Position numbers and translations under genes: made by a program
Notes under the pieces: model-generated
The model's database searches: none
What the model saw: only the letters and a program-made list of their open reading frames with translations
Told to the model about the DNA's origin: nothing
DNA from: DAOTEJ01 sp035454085
GTDB taxonomy: Bacteria > Pseudomonadota > Gammaproteobacteria > Burkholderiales > Burkholderiaceae_F
DNA: 28,146 bases
Assembly (NCBI GenBank): GCA_035454085.1
Contig: DAOTEJ010000028.1
Coordinates: forward strand, 1-28,146
Direction: 5' to 3'
Shown here: positions 1 to 7,092 of the stretch, piece after piece
How the letters are laid out: each line of letters begins with the position of its first letter
Position numbering within the stretch: position 1 is the first letter of the stretch

Positions 1-695
1 TCGTAGTAGGCCCACCAGGAGCCGAGCGCGATGCCCAGGGTCAGGAACACCCAGGCCATCGTGGTCCAGGGTCGCGTCCAGCGCGCCCACGCGGCGTCGA
101 GGCGGCCGCCCATGAGCGCCGCGATCGCGAAGGCGAAGGGCACGGCGAAACCCACGTAGCCCATGTACAGCATGGGCGGGTGGAAGATCATTCCCGGATC
201 CTGCAGCAGCGGGTTCAGGTCGCGGCCCTCGGGCGCGGCCGGGAACAGCCGGTCGAAGGGATCCGAGGTCGTGAGCGTGAAGAGGATGAAACCCGCCGAC
301 ACCAGACCCAGGGTGCCGATCACCCGCGCCACCATCTCGCGCGGCAGGTGGCGCGAGAAGAACGCCACGAGGCTGGTCCACCACGCGAGCATCAGCGTCC
401 ACAGCAGGATCGAGCCCTCGTGCGAGCCCCAGGTGGCCGACAGCTTGTAGTACCAGGGCAGCAAAGAGTTGGAATTGGTGGCGACGTTCTGCACCGAGAA
501 GTCGCTCACGTAGAACGACCACATCAGGCAGCCAAAGGCCAGGGTCACGAACATCGCCTGGGCCTTGGCCGCCGGGCGAGCCAGGTCCATCCACGGGCCG
601 ATGCCGCGCGCGGCGCCGACGATGGGAAGCACGCCCTGCAACAGGGCGATCAGCAGGGCAAGGATGAGGGCGAAGTGGCCGATCTCGGGAATCAT
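1..695 (-). CDS. ccmF: Cytochrome c haem lyase subunit CcmF, N-terminal part (cut by window edge)
   Basis: CcmF is the large inner-membrane protein of System I cytochrome c maturation that, with CcmH, takes haem from holo-CcmE and attaches it to apocytochrome CXXCH motifs in the periplasm. The visible 231 residues start MIPEIGHFALILALLIALLQ and are strongly hydrophobic. They include the segment around LSATWGSHEGSILLW, with the WGSHEGS part of the tryptophan-rich (WWD-type) haem-handling region of the family. The start at 695 is preceded by GGAG and lies 19 bases after the ccmE stop, so it is the distal part of the ccmABCDEF operon. The C-terminal two thirds lie outside the window. Identification is firm from the sequence and from the gene order. 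Confidence 0.96.
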   Translation of the reverse strand, partial: MIPEIGHFALILALLIALLQGVLPIVGAARGIGPWMDLARPAAKAQAMFVTLAFGCLMWSFYVSDFSVQNVATNSNSLLPWYYKLSATWGSHEGSILLWTLMLAWWTSLVAFFSRHLPREMVARVIGTLGLVSAGFILFTLTTSDPFDRLFPAAPEGRDLNPLLQDPGMIFHPPMLYMGYVGFAVPFAFAIAALMGGRLDAAWARWTRPWTTMAWVFLTLGIALGSWWAYY

Positions 696-714
696 GGTGG
701 GTCTCCGCGCTCGC

Positions 715-1158
715 CTACTGGACCTTGAGGGACTTCTGCGCCTTGTGCGCCTGCTCGACCGCGTGCGCGGCCTCGGGCGGCATGTAGTTCTCGTCGTGCT
801 TGGCGAGCACCTCGGTGGCCATGAAGGTGCCGTCCGCTCCGAGCTTGCCCTGGGCAACCACGCCCTTGCCCTCCTTGAACAGGTCGGGAAGGATGCCGCT
901 GTAGCTCACTTTCACAACGTGCGCGGTGTCGGTGACGCGAAAGCTCACCATCACACCATCGCGCTTGACGCTGCCCTCCTCCACCAGGCCGCCGACGCGG
1001 AACGCGCGGCCCTTGGGGGCTTCGTTGGCCGCCACCTGGCTGGGCGAAAAGAAGAACACGAGGTTTTGCTGAAAGGCCGACATGACCAGAGCCACGGCCA
1101 CGCCGATCACGGCCAGCCCGCCCAGGATCATGGCCAGTCGCTTGTGACGAGCCTTCAT
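715..1158 (-). CDS. ccmE: Cytochrome c maturation haem chaperone CcmE
   Basis: CcmE is a membrane-anchored periplasmic chaperone that binds haem covalently through a histidine and passes it to CcmF/CcmH. The 147-residue product has a short basic N-terminus, one membrane anchor (about residues 9-28), an OB-fold-like body, and the diagnostic motif HDENYMPPE at 121-129. His121 is the covalent haem ligand and Tyr125 the conserved axial partner position in this family. Length is normal (about 140-165). Its ATG overlaps the ccmD stop by four bases (ATGA), indicating translational coupling in the ccm operon. Confidence 0.97.
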   Translation of the reverse strand: MKARHKRLAMILGGLAVIGVAVALVMSAFQQNLVFFFSPSQVAANEAPKGRAFRVGGLVEEGSVKRDGVMVSFRVTDTAHVVKVSYSGILPDLFKEGKGVVAQGKLGADGTFMATEVLAKHDENYMPPEAAHAVEQAHKAQKSLKVQ

Positions 1159-1343
1159 CGCTTTGACTCCGCTTGGATGCGCGTGCGCAGTTCACGCGCG
1201 ATTTCAGACTTGGCGCGGGCGCGGCGCGTCCGCAGCAACACGAACTCGGCGGCGAGCACCGCCACCGTCATGCCGTATGCCCCCCAGACGTAGAAGCCGT
1301 AGCCTCCCATCGCCCAGAAGTTTTCCCAGCTGCCCCACTGCAT
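1155..1343 (-). CDS. ccmD: Haem exporter accessory protein CcmD
   Basis: CcmD is a very small single-pass inner-membrane protein that helps release holo-CcmE from the CcmABC complex. This 62-residue product starts MQWGSWENFWAMGGYGFYVW, has one transmembrane helix (about 16-37) and a basic, charged cytoplasmic tail rich in Arg and Lys. The MGGYGFYVWGAYG stretch is typical of the family. Its start overlaps the ccmC stop (TGATG) and its stop overlaps the ccmE start (ATGA), so the start at 1343 is well fixed by both neighbours. Confidence 0.93.
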   Translation of the reverse strand: MQWGSWENFWAMGGYGFYVWGAYGMTVAVLAAEFVLLRTRRARAKSEIARELRTRIQAESKR

Positions 1344-2095
1344 CAGAGCGCTCCCTTGTCGCTGAGTTCGCGCACCCAGTCGGTGCGCTTTTCGCGCTCG
1401 AGGATGATCGAGCGCACCCGGGCCAGAGAGGCCGCGATACTGTACATCCAGAAGGCGAGCGCCATGACCAGCATCCCCGTGAGCATGGTGGTTGCCATGG
1501 TCGGGGCCTTGGTCAGGCTCACCGAGGCGCCCTGATGCAGCGTGTTCCACCACTTCACCGAGAAGTAGATGATGGGCACGTTGATCACGCCGACGATGGC
1601 GATGATGGCGCCGGCGCGATCGGCACGACGCGCATCGTCGATCGCCGCCTGCAGAGCGATGAAACCCAGGTAGAGGAAGAGCAGGATCAGCTCGGAGGTC
1701 AGGCGCGCGTCCCACACCCAGTAGGCACCCCAGGTGGGCCGGCCCCAGAAGGCGCCCGTCCACAGCGCGATGAAGGTCATCAAAGCCCCGGTGGGCGCAA
1801 TCGCGCTGGCCATCATCGACGACAGCCGCGTGTTGAAGGCAATGCCGATGGCCGCCCAGAAGGCCATGATCACGTAGAGGAACATGGACATCCAGGCCGA
1901 GGCCACGTGGATGTAGATGATCCGGTAGGAGTCGCCCTGGGTGGCGTCGGTGGGCGCCACGAAGAAGCCGAGATACACGCCCCAGGCGGCGAGCGCCGCG
2001 GCGGCCACGGCGAACCAGGGGATGAGCTTGCCGGCCAGGGGATAGAACACCTGGGGCGAGGCGAAGCGGAACAGGCTGGAGCGGGGCGCGTTCAT
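1343..2095 (-). CDS. ccmC: Haem ABC exporter permease CcmC
   Basis: CcmC is the inner-membrane haem-handling protein that presents haem to CcmE, working with the CcmAB transporter. The 250-residue product has six hydrophobic segments and a periplasmic tryptophan-rich WWD-type motif, seen as WGRPTWGAYWVWDARLTSEL in the middle of the protein. It has histidines on either side, such as the YIHVASAWMS segment after the first long loop. Length is normal. It follows ccmB after a 61-base spacer and overlaps ccmD by one base. The start at 2095 has only a weak ribosome binding site. Confidence 0.97.
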   Translation of the reverse strand: MNAPRSSLFRFASPQVFYPLAGKLIPWFAVAAAALAAWGVYLGFFVAPTDATQGDSYRIIYIHVASAWMSMFLYVIMAFWAAIGIAFNTRLSSMMASAIAPTGALMTFIALWTGAFWGRPTWGAYWVWDARLTSELILLFLYLGFIALQAAIDDARRADRAGAIIAIVGVINVPIIYFSVKWWNTLHQGASVSLTKAPTMATTMLTGMLVMALAFWMYSIAASLARVRSIILEREKRTDWVRELSDKGAL

Positions 2096-2156
2096 GTCGC
2101 GTCGGGCAGGAACCGAAGGTGGGCGGCCAGGGCCGCGTTGGGAAGGGTGGCGCGCA

Positions 2157-2825
2157 TCATTCCGCCGCCACCCGCAGGGCCGCCGCCACCGCCCAGGGGG
2201 TGAGTGCGGCCGAGAACAGGAAGATGGCGCCGACGATCAAAAAATAGGCGGTCGAATCGATCGACGCCGCGCTCGCCTCCACCGCTCCGGCACCGAAGAT
2301 CAGCACGGGGATATAGAGGGGCAGGACCAGCAGCGAGGTTAACACGCCCCCTCCCCTGACCCCGAGCGTCAGCGCCGCGCCCACCGCGCCGATCAGCGAC
2401 AGCACGGGCGTGCCCACCAGCAGCGAAGCCGCCATCACCAGGGTCAGCTCGGTGCCGAGGTTGAACATGACCCCGAACACGAGCGAGACGACGGTGAGCG
2501 GCAGGCCCGTCACCAGCCAGTGCGCCACGGCCTTGCCCAGCACGATGAGCGGCAGCGGCTCGGCCGACAGCAGCATCTGCTCGAGCGTGCCGTCGGCGTA
2601 GTCGTTGGCGAACAGGCGCGGCAGCGACAGCATGGCCGCGAGCAGCGCCGCGACCCACACCACGCCGGGAGCGATCGCGCGCAGCAGATTGGGCTCGGGT
2701 CCCACGCCCAGCGGCACCAGGGTGACCACGACCACGAAGAAGAACAGCGTGTTCAGGACATCGGACTTCTGCCGCATGGCCAGCAGCAGGTCGCGGCGCA
2801 CCACGTTGCCCACGAGCCCGCTCAC
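2157..2825 (-). CDS. ccmB: Haem exporter permease CcmB
   Basis: CcmB is the membrane permease partner of the ATPase CcmA; CcmA2B2 powers release of holo-CcmE from CcmC. From a GTG at 2825 the product is 222 residues, matching the family length, with a short cytoplasmic start (VSGLVGNVVRRDLLLAMRQK), six hydrophobic segments, and the family stretch around LPRLFANDYADGTLEQMLLS. The GTG overlaps the ccmA stop as GTGA, which is why this start is chosen over the longer open frame extending upstream inside ccmA. Confidence 0.94.
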   Translation of the reverse strand: MSGLVGNVVRRDLLLAMRQKSDVLNTLFFFVVVVTLVPLGVGPEPNLLRAIAPGVVWVAALLAAMLSLPRLFANDYADGTLEQMLLSAEPLPLIVLGKAVAHWLVTGLPLTVVSLVFGVMFNLGTELTLVMAASLLVGTPVLSLIGAVGAALTLGVRGGGVLTSLLVLPLYIPVLIFGAGAVEASAASIDSTAYFLIVGAIFLFSAALTPWAVAAALRVAAE

Positions 2826-3490
2826 GCCGGCACCTCCTGGAAACTGTCCTCGGGGCGCGTGAGCGCGCTGCCCTGGCCGAGTTCGACGCGCTGGATTGCT
2901 CCGGCGTCGATCGGCACTTCCTGGTGCGTGGTCAAGGCGACCAGGCCGCCCGCCCGGACATGCCCGGCCACGAGCCGCGACAGATCCGCCACGCCACGCA
3001 AGTCGAGCGCGGTGAAGGGCTCGTCGAGGATCCACAGCGGAGTGGCCGCGCTCAGGTACAGCCGCGCGAGCGCCACGCGGCGTCTTTGGCCCTGCGAAAG
3101 GGCGCGCGCCATACGCTCCTCAAAGCCGGTCAACCCGACCCGGGCCAGCGCCTCGTCGGCCTGCAACTCGCTCACCGGGTTGGCGGCGAGCGCGCAGTTG
3201 ACGATCAGGTTCTCGCGTACCGAGAGCTCGTCCTTCACGCCGTTGAGGTGGCCGATGTAGACGAGCTCGCGCCAGTAGTCCTCGCGCAGGCGGCGGATCG
3301 GCTGGCCACCCCAGCAGACCTCGCCGGCGGCGGGCTGCATCAGGCCGCACAGCAGGCGCAGCAGGCTGGTCTTGCCGGTGCCGTTGGGCCCGGCCACCCG
3401 CAGCAGCGTGCCGCGCTCCACGCGCAAATCCAGCCCGGAAAAGAGGACTCGGTCGCCGCGGACGCACTCGAGTGCGTGGGCTTCAAGCAT
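2822..3490 (-). CDS. ccmA: Haem exporter ATP-binding protein CcmA
   Basis: CcmA is the cytoplasmic ABC ATPase of the cytochrome c maturation system. The 222-residue product has Walker A GPNGTGKT (34-41), the ABC signature LSQGQRRR (131-138), Walker B PLWILDEP (151-158), and the switch histidine in TTHQ (187-190). It is the first gene of ccmABCDEF. The upstream region (3491-3674) carries a candidate palindromic operator at 3567-3583 and, further out, the terminator of the neighbouring barrel gene, so the ccm operon probably has its own promoter. The start at 3490 is chosen because it gives the normal family length. Confidence 0.96.
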   Translation of the reverse strand: MLEAHALECVRGDRVLFSGLDLRVERGTLLRVAGPNGTGKTSLLRLLCGLMQPAAGEVCWGGQPIRRLREDYWRELVYIGHLNGVKDELSVRENLIVNCALAANPVSELQADEALARVGLTGFEERMARALSQGQRRRVALARLYLSAATPLWILDEPFTALDLRGVADLSRLVAGHVRAGGLVALTTHQEVPIDAGAIQRVELGQGSALTRPEDSFQEVPA

Positions 3491-3566
3491 GCTGGCGGGC
3501 CGCCGGGTTGAGCACGGTCTGGATGGGTTGATTCGACTGCGCGCGAGTGTAACGGCAGGGGGAACG

Positions 3567-3583
3567 CCCCCTCGGTAGGGGTA
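3567..3583. promoter_or_regulatory. Candidate NarL/FixJ-type palindromic operator upstream of ccmA
   Basis: The plus strand contains CCCCCTCGGTAGGGGTA, an imperfect inverted repeat whose AGGGGTA half (TACCCCT on the other strand) fits the NarL-family heptamer TACYYMT. It lies about 77-93 bases before the ccmA start. The same heptamer occurs upstream of both decaheme genes (6938-6953 and 10423-10438). Assignment to a NarL-type regulator is inference from half-site resemblance; the second half here is poor. Confidence 0.3.
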
Positions 3584-3627
3584 AGCCCCGCTTCGCTTGG
3601 CGCAGGTCAATCCGGCGTCAGAAAGAC

Positions 3628-3653
3628 CAAGGGCGCCCGTGAAGGCGCCCTTG
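3628..3653 (-). terminator. Hairpin terminator after the first MtrB-like gene
   Basis: A perfect 10-bp inverted repeat (CAAGGGCGCC / GGCGCCCTTG) with a 6-base loop sits 22 bases beyond the stop of the barrel gene ending at 3675. Read on the minus strand it is followed by GTCTTTCTG, a modest U-rich run. This is consistent with intrinsic termination that separates the barrel transcript from ccmA. Confidence 0.7.
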
Positions 3654-3674
3654 ATTCGAGCACTGGGAGCGGGC

Positions 3675-5924
3675 CTACCAGGCCTTCCACACCATCGAAA
3701 GACCGAACACGTTGGTGTTGTAGTTCGGCTGCCCGATGCCGGTGAGCCACGGCGAACCGCCCGAGGCCCAGGGCGTGTAGCCCACGTTCCAGTCCGAGCC
3801 CTGGTAGCTCTGGTACCAGTAGTTCGCCTTGAGCGCCAGCGTGGGCGAGAACTGCCACGCGCCCCAGACCTGCACCGAGTTCTGCCGGTAGTCGTTGTCC
3901 GGGAAGGGCGTGAGCGCACTGTTGAGCGAGTAGGTCTCGGTGCCCTTGTTGTAGACGTACTGGATGCCGGTGCTGAACTTCCCGCCCTGAGGCTTGTACT
4001 GGCCGCCGAGGCCGAAGCTCGAGAACTTGTTCTTCGAGTCGGTATTCCACAGACCTGCGGCCAGGCCGTTCGTGGCGGTGTTGCCCCACTGGCTCTGGTC
4101 CAGGGCCGAGAAGCTGGCGAAGGCGAACATCGACCAGTCCTGGCTTGGCGTGAACTGCCCGTCGAGCGTGTAGGCCTGCTTCTTCGACGAGGTCAGGCCC
4201 AGGCACTGCGGCGAGATGCCCGGCGCGATCGCGCTGTCGTAGGCCCCGCCGCACGCCGGCCCCTGGTACTGGCGGCTGGCCACGTCGGCCACGAACTGCA
4301 GCGCGAAGGTCTCGATGGGATTGAACGAGAGCGTTCCCTTGAGCAGGTTCTGGTTGTAGTCGGCCACCCAGTACTGGCGCAGCGAGGGCGTGTCGTTGAG
4401 CTGCACGGTGGTCTCGGGGCTGACGGGGCTGCCCGTGAGCGGGTACGGCGGCACGCCGCGCGAGGTGTACTCGGCGCCGGTGGCCTTGCTGAAAACGTAC
4501 TTCAGGCTGCCTCCCACCAGGGCGTTGCCGCGCGAGAGCAGTTCCGCACCGTAGGAATTGATCGTCTGGTCGGCCCGCATGAACTGGTTGGCCTGCGAGT
4601 ACTCGGTCTTCTGGTACTGGTACCAGCCACGCAGCTTGGCCTGACGCGCCAGACGGTAGTCGCCCTCGAGCACGAGGCGGTTGAGCTCGTAGTCGGGCAC
4701 CATGTTGAAGCGCACGTTGGTGCCGATGCTGGTGCCGGTCTGCGAGGTCGCGTAGCGGTTCTGCGGCGAGTCGTTGCTGCGATCGAGGTAGTGATAGTTG
4801 GCGCGCAGTCCGACGTCAGCCCAGGGCCGCGAGGTCAGGGTCAGGTCGACCAGGGTCTGCGCGGTCTCGGCGTCGAGGTTGGTCAGCCGCACGATGGGCG
4901 TGGCCGGCACGGTGGCCGTGGCCGGCGTGATCCCCGTGCCCGGCACCGTGTTCCAGGGCGAGACCACGTAGTCGCTGTCCTGCTTGCCCCAACCGTACGA
5001 GGCCGTTCCCGTGAGCTGGGTGGCGGGCATGAAGGCCCACGCGAAGGTGCCTGCGACCTGGCTGTACTGGTTGTCTGGCTGCAGGCTCACCACCTGTACC
5101 GTGGCGGGCGTGCCCGCCTGCTGGAAGGTGTAGCCGTCGCCGGTGACCTTGTTGGAGTAGGTCGACAGGTAGTAGTTGACGTCGGCCTGCAGCGTGTCGC
5201 CGGTGTAGCGGAAGCCGGCGGTGAGCTGGTTTTGCGTGCCGTCGACCGGCGTGGGCGCGAGGTAGCCCGAGTTGCCGGTGTTGAGGCCACCCAGGCGGGT
5301 GCCGTTCATGGTCTGGTAGTTGACGTCGACGTAACCCTGCCAGGCGCGCAGGAAGTCGAACGAGCCGCCGGCCTTGTAGAAGTCGCGGTCGACCTTGACT
5401 TCATAAGGCAGCATGAAGCGTGCGTTGGCTGCCAGCGGGTTGGCGTTGGCACTGCCGGTCGGGTAACCCGGCACCAGCAGCAGGTCGCGCGAGCCCGGAT
5501 TGATGTAGGGCGAGCGCGCCTCGTTGCTGATGGCGTTGCTCAACTGGTCGAACTCGCCGTAGGCCCGCCAGGTGCCCTGCTTGCCGACATCGGCACCGAG
5601 CTGGCGCGAATCCAGCCCGAGGTTCCAGCCCCACAGGTTCCAGTAGCTGCCGCTGCCCGCGTTCAGGCCACCGAAGTTGCCGTTGACGTTGGCGTAGGCC
5701 CCCTTGTCGGTCAGGCCGGTCCACTGGCCGAACTTGTAGCTGTCGCTCGTGTTGTAGAGGATCCCCAACTCGAGGTTGTTGGTGGCGTAGGGCGTCATGT
5801 CGGCATTGCCGTACAGCGGCACCTGCAGCAGGGGCTGCGCCAGGGCCGTGCCCGACACGCAGGCCGCGGCCACGGCCAGGGCGAGTCGCCCGCGACGCAG
5901 GACGAGGTTCTTCTTCATGCTCAT
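3675..5924 (-). CDS. MtrB/PioB-family outer-membrane beta-barrel protein (copy 1)
   Basis: MtrB/PioB/MtoB proteins are large outer-membrane barrels that sheathe a decaheme cytochrome so electrons can cross the outer membrane. This 749-residue product has a Sec signal peptide (basic MSMKKNLVLRR start, hydrophobic core, likely cleavage after ALA at 27-29). A long body follows of alternating aromatic/polar strands and Gly/Asn/Ser-rich turns, ending in an aromatic C-terminus (VWKAW) as expected for barrels. The start at 5924 has GGAG six bases upstream. It follows its decaheme partner by 21 bases. The N-terminal CXXC seen in Shewanella MtrB is absent; two cysteines about 18 residues apart occur mid-protein. 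No surface MtrC-type cytochrome lies nearby, so the direction of electron flow is unknown. Confidence 0.88.
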   Translation of the reverse strand: MSMKKNLVLRRGRLALAVAAACVSGTALAQPLLQVPLYGNADMTPYATNNLELGILYNTSDSYKFGQWTGLTDKGAYANVNGNFGGLNAGSGSYWNLWGWNLGLDSRQLGADVGKQGTWRAYGEFDQLSNAISNEARSPYINPGSRDLLLVPGYPTGSANANPLAANARFMLPYEVKVDRDFYKAGGSFDFLRAWQGYVDVNYQTMNGTRLGGLNTGNSGYLAPTPVDGTQNQLTAGFRYTGDTLQADVNYYLSTYSNKVTGDGYTFQQAGTPATVQVVSLQPDNQYSQVAGTFAWAFMPATQLTGTASYGWGKQDSDYVVSPWNTVPGTGITPATATVPATPIVRLTNLDAETAQTLVDLTLTSRPWADVGLRANYHYLDRSNDSPQNRYATSQTGTSIGTNVRFNMVPDYELNRLVLEGDYRLARQAKLRGWYQYQKTEYSQANQFMRADQTINSYGAELLSRGNALVGGSLKYVFSKATGAEYTSRGVPPYPLTGSPVSPETTVQLNDTPSLRQYWVADYNQNLLKGTLSFNPIETFALQFVADVASRQYQGPACGGAYDSAIAPGISPQCLGLTSSKKQAYTLDGQFTPSQDWSMFAFASFSALDQSQWGNTATNGLAAGLWNTDSKNKFSSFGLGGQYKPQGGKFSTGIQYVYNKGTETYSLNSALTPFPDNDYRQNSVQVWGAWQFSPTLALKANYWYQSYQGSDWNVGYTPWASGGSPWLTGIGQPNYNTNVFGLSMVWKAW

Positions 5925-5945
5925 GTCGATCTCCTCTCGTCTCGA

Positions 5946-6845
5946 TCAGCGGAAGAACACGTAGCCGGACGGGTGGTTCGACCCGTGGATCTTGCCGTGG
6001 CAGGCCAGGCACGAACCGTTGGCGACGTTGCTGGTGCCGCTGGCACTGCCTCCGCCACCCGGCAGGTTGGAGCCGCTGTATTGCCGGCCGCGGTGGCTGC
6101 CCGACTCATGGCACTGCTGGCACAGCATGGGGGCGCGGGCCACGAGCAGCGGCGCAACATTCGAGCCGTGCGGGGTGTGGCAGTTGACGCAGCTCTCCTG
6201 CACTGGCAAGTGCTGCCACAGGTACGGGCCGCGCTTGTCGGCGTGGCAGGTGAAGCAGGTCTGGTTGATGGTCTGCTTGACCATCTGTGCCGGGGCCACC
6301 GAGCCGTGCGGCGCGTGGCACGAGCTGCACGGCATCCAACCGGTCTGCATGGGGTGCGTCGAGGTCTTCATGGTCTCGGCGCGCACGTTCTTGTGGCAGT
6401 CGAAGCACACGCCCGCCTGGGTCTGGGCGACCAGCACCTGGTCCTTGGCGGCGTGCACCTTGTGGCAGTCCACGCAGGCCACGTCGCTGCGGTCGTGAGC
6501 GCTGCCCTTCCAGTGGATGCGCGAACTGCCCTTGTGGCAGGACTCGCAGGGCGCGTTCTTCTCGGGCGCCGAGGCCGTCTTCCAGTTCAGGGCGGGCTTG
6601 GCCTTGGCCGGATCCTTCAGGTGCGCGTCGGCGTTGCCGTGGCAGGCGACGCAGTCGAGCCCGCTGCCGAAAGGCGTGCGCGCGTCGGCCTTGACGCCGT
6701 GGCGCGACTTGGAAATCTGCTCGTAGGCCGCCTGGTGGCAGGTGGCGCAGACGGGCTGCGCGCCGGCGGGCGCGGCCTGCGCCGCGACCAGGCCCGGCAG
6801 GGCGATCAGCGCCATGCACAGGACTTGAAGGAACCGCTTGATCAT
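5946..6845 (-). CDS. Periplasmic decaheme c-type cytochrome, MtrA/DmsE/PioA family (copy 1)
   Basis: This 299-residue product has a Sec signal peptide (MIKRFLQVLCMALIALPGL, cleavage near AAQA) and exactly ten CXXCH haem-binding motifs: CATCH 33-37, CVACH 65-69, CESCH 100-104, CVDCH 124-128, CFDCH 147-151, CSSCH 173-177, CFTCH 197-201, CVNCH 219-223, CQQCH 242-246 and CLACH 279-283. Size, haem number and spacing fit the MtrA/DmsE family, which carries electrons through the MtrB barrel. The next gene is such a barrel. The start at 6845 is chosen because it has AGGGAG upstream and begins the signal peptide; the open frame continues further upstream without meaning. Ccm genes downstream can supply the haem attachment. 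Confidence 0.93.
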   Translation of the reverse strand: MIKRFLQVLCMALIALPGLVAAQAAPAGAQPVCATCHQAAYEQISKSRHGVKADARTPFGSGLDCVACHGNADAHLKDPAKAKPALNWKTASAPEKNAPCESCHKGSSRIHWKGSAHDRSDVACVDCHKVHAAKDQVLVAQTQAGVCFDCHKNVRAETMKTSTHPMQTGWMPCSSCHAPHGSVAPAQMVKQTINQTCFTCHADKRGPYLWQHLPVQESCVNCHTPHGSNVAPLLVARAPMLCQQCHESGSHRGRQYSGSNLPGGGGSASGTSNVANGSCLACHGKIHGSNHPSGYVFFR

Positions 6846-6937
6846 GTGGACTCTCCCTGAGTGCGCCACGCAGGCCGGGCAGGCCGGACTCGCGTCCGCA
6901 CGCCCCTCTCTTGCTGGCGTGCCGATGCTCTCGGGTT

Positions 6938-6953
6938 TACCCCTTAGGGGCAA
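6938..6953. promoter_or_regulatory. Candidate NarL-type 7-2-7 operator upstream of decaheme copy 1
   Basis: The sequence TACCCCT-TA-GGGGCAA is a 7-2-7 inverted repeat. The left half fits the NarL heptamer TACYYMT exactly and the right half partly. It lies about 93-108 bases before the decaheme start at 6845. The core palindrome resembles the site at 10423-10438. The regulator is inferred only from this resemblance. Confidence 0.38.
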
Positions 6954-7040
6954 CCCCATATGCCACCAAGGATCGAGTTTGTTGCGTCGCCGCGACCGTG
7001 ACCCGCGGTGGGAAAACCGGCGCGCCGGCAACATCCACCG

Positions 7041-7071
7041 GAAAGAAAAAGGGCCGCCAGATTGGCGGCCC
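7041..7071 (-). terminator. Strong intrinsic terminator after the second MtrB-like gene
   Basis: A perfect 9-bp GC-rich stem (GGGCCGCCA / TGGCGGCCC) with a 3-base loop at 7051-7071 is followed on the minus strand by TTTTTCTTTC (7050-7041). It lies 21 bases beyond the barrel stop at 7093. This is a textbook rho-independent terminator, so the two decaheme/barrel pairs are likely separate transcripts. Confidence 0.88.
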
Positions 7072-7092
7072 CCGAAGGACATCGAGCTTCGA

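Noticed and set aside
3597..6860. Very long open frame on the plus strand opposite the barrel and decaheme genes
   Set aside because: It is antisense to clearly recognisable proteins, rich in Arg/Gly/Val/Ala from GC-skewed codons, and resembles no protein family.
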